Positions 34,721-35,321 of a stretch of 35,321 bases of DNA are shown here, one piece after another. This DNA comes from Anaerolineales bacterium. GTDB lineage: Bacteria > Chloroflexota > Anaerolineae > Anaerolineales > Villigracilaceae. The notes under the pieces were generated by a model. That model did not search any database and had not been told where the DNA came from. It saw nothing but the letters and a program-made list of their open reading frames with translations. The stretch is taken from the NCBI GenBank assembly GCA_919902735.1, contig CAKKRM010000001.1, positions 96,100 through 131,420 on the forward strand, written 5' to 3'. Position numbers and translations under genes: made by a program. Within the stretch, counting starts at the first letter, position 1; every line of letters begins with the position of its first letter.

Positions 34721-35105
34721 ACCAGCACAATAGAATAAAGGGGATGGTTCGCCATGCACCGGGAGTCAAAGATTTGGTAGGTGATTGTTTTCCTGCCATT
34801 CGCCAGAGGATTTGAGCAAGACCGGTGATAAAGAATGACACAAACATAATTAAAAGAACCTGTGATGAAAACTCAACAGGCAAAGCCCATAACAATGCAA
34901 TCCATAGTTTGGCATCGCCTGCTCCCATCCAATCACTTGCCCAGGCCGATAACAAAGCAAAACTGGCAAGCCATACATCCAAATGGCCTGGGAAGTGCGC
35001 AACCATTCCCGCGATGAGCAACGGAAACGTATACCAGTTCGGAATACGCCGGGTACGCAGGTCGTACAAGCTGATGGCAATAACGTAAATGAACAACCAG
35101 ATCAT
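34710..35105 (-). CDS. Prepilin peptidase A24, second copy (131 aa)
   Basis: A small polytopic membrane protein with both catalytic aspartates of the A24 family in canonical form: D15 in YDLRTRRIPNW and D64 in MGAGDAKLW. It lacks the N-terminal methylase domain and zinc motif of full-length PilD, like archaeal and Tad-type peptidases. It is the first gene of the secretion operon and precedes the Cas4-like gene. Its job would be leader cleavage of pilin-like substrates. No strong ribosome binding site is visible. Confidence 0.75.
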   Translation of the reverse strand: MIWLFIYVIAISLYDLRTRRIPNWYTFPLLIAGMVAHFPGHLDVWLASFALLSAWASDWMGAGDAKLWIALLWALPVEFSSQVLLIMFVSFFITGLAQILWRMAGKQSPTKSLTPGAWRTIPFILLCWYVH

Positions 35106-35168
35106 CGGTTGTTCATCATATAGGGATTAATATGCGGGTATGTGGGACGTGTCGGTATAAAATAAGCG

Positions 35169-35193
35169 ACAGCCATCCTTGACGGATGGCTGT
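35169..35193. repeat. Perfect 10-bp inverted repeat around the -35 element
   Basis: Arms ACAGCCATCC and GGATGGCTGT enclose the five-base loop TTGAC, which is itself the core of a -35 hexamer. On the - strand it lies between any upstream gene and the secretion operon and could act as a weak terminator there; on the + strand it would be promoter DNA. Confidence 0.55.
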
Positions 35194-35206
35194 TCATTGC
35201 TATAAT
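35179..35206 (+). promoter_or_regulatory. Near-consensus extended -10 sigma70 promoter
   Basis: TTGACG (35179-35184), a 16-base spacer and TATAAT (35201-35206) match the consensus at 11 of 12 positions, and TGC directly before TATAAT adds an extended -10. The predicted start is near 35211-35214. It reads rightward, away from the secretion operon, straight into two hairpins. Confidence 0.7.
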
Positions 35207-35210
35207 GTTG

Positions 35211-35263
35211 GTTGCAGGGTGCCCCCCTCACCCTGCAACAGCCGCCGCAAGGCGGCTGTTTTG
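35211..35263 (+). ncRNA. Candidate small RNA with two hairpins
   Basis: Downstream of the strong promoter, stem 1 pairs 35211-35221 with 35229-35239 (11 bp) and has the loop CCCCCCT. Stem 2 pairs 35238-35246 with 35251-35259 (9 bp) around GCAA and ends in TTTT, like a terminator. The two stems share two bases. The transcript would be about 50 nt with a C-rich loop able to pair with G-rich ribosome binding sites or with an antisense partner. No known RNA family is recognised. Confidence 0.45.
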
Positions 35264-35279
35264 TCTATGTAACTAAACC

Positions 35280-35308
35280 CATAAAGTGGCCGCTTTGGCC
35301 ACTTTATG
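35280..35308. repeat. Perfect 12-bp inverted repeat at the right edge
   Basis: Arms 35280-35291 and 35297-35308 are fully complementary over 12 bases around a five-base loop. No T-run follows on either strand, so it is not an obvious terminator. It may be part of a control or transfer region that continues past the window. Confidence 0.5.
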
Positions 35309-35321
35309 CTTCCGGACCACA

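Overview
The window looks like part of a mobile element (integrative conjugative element or large plasmid) from a Chloroflexota bacterium, probably Anaerolineae-like. The organism call is an inference. It rests on the Thr-Pro-rich linker after the signal peptide of the TrbL-like protein, the mix of type IV secretion and Tad/prepilin parts, and a GC content that shifts strongly between modules. No rRNA, tRNA, CRISPR array or insertion sequence was seen.

Layout. (1) Positions 1-5901, + strand: one partial and three unrecognised small or medium genes, then a 1106-residue fusion of an adenine-type DNA methyltransferase and a SNF2-like helicase, then a small DUF6011-type zinc protein. Hairpin terminators separate several of these units. 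(2) Positions 6177-26466, - strand: a 20 kb defence operon. In transcription order it holds a three-gene ABC-3C-type module (DUF4297/Cap4-like nuclease, winged-helix middle component, Rad50-like ATPase), then drmD and drmMI of class 1 DISARM, then an AT-rich pair resembling Hachiman/AbpAB (HamA-like protein plus Ski2-like helicase), then drmA and drmB. No drmC is present. Most junctions are overlapping or nearly so, and a candidate promoter with an operator-like dyad lies upstream of the first gene. (3) Positions 26773-35105, - strand: a translationally coupled conjugation/secretion operon. It encodes two prepilin peptidases, a Cas4-like Fe-S nuclease, a TrbL/VirB6-like channel protein, a DnaB-type ATPase, small membrane proteins, a PrgI-like protein, a TadB/C-like protein, an M23 peptidase and a replication-relaxation-like protein. 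(4) Positions 35106-35321: a hairpin cluster with a near-consensus sigma70 promoter that could express a roughly 50-nt RNA.

How the parts may work together. The element's own genes flank the defence operon on both sides, so the operon looks like cargo. DISARM proteins methylate host DNA and act on incoming unmodified DNA. The HamAB-like pair sits exactly between drmMI and drmA and is much more AT-rich than drmMI, and no drmC is seen. The most unusual feature is this composite operon: ABC-3C, DISARM and a HamAB-like pair apparently transcribed together. All family assignments come from motifs read by eye; no database search was run.
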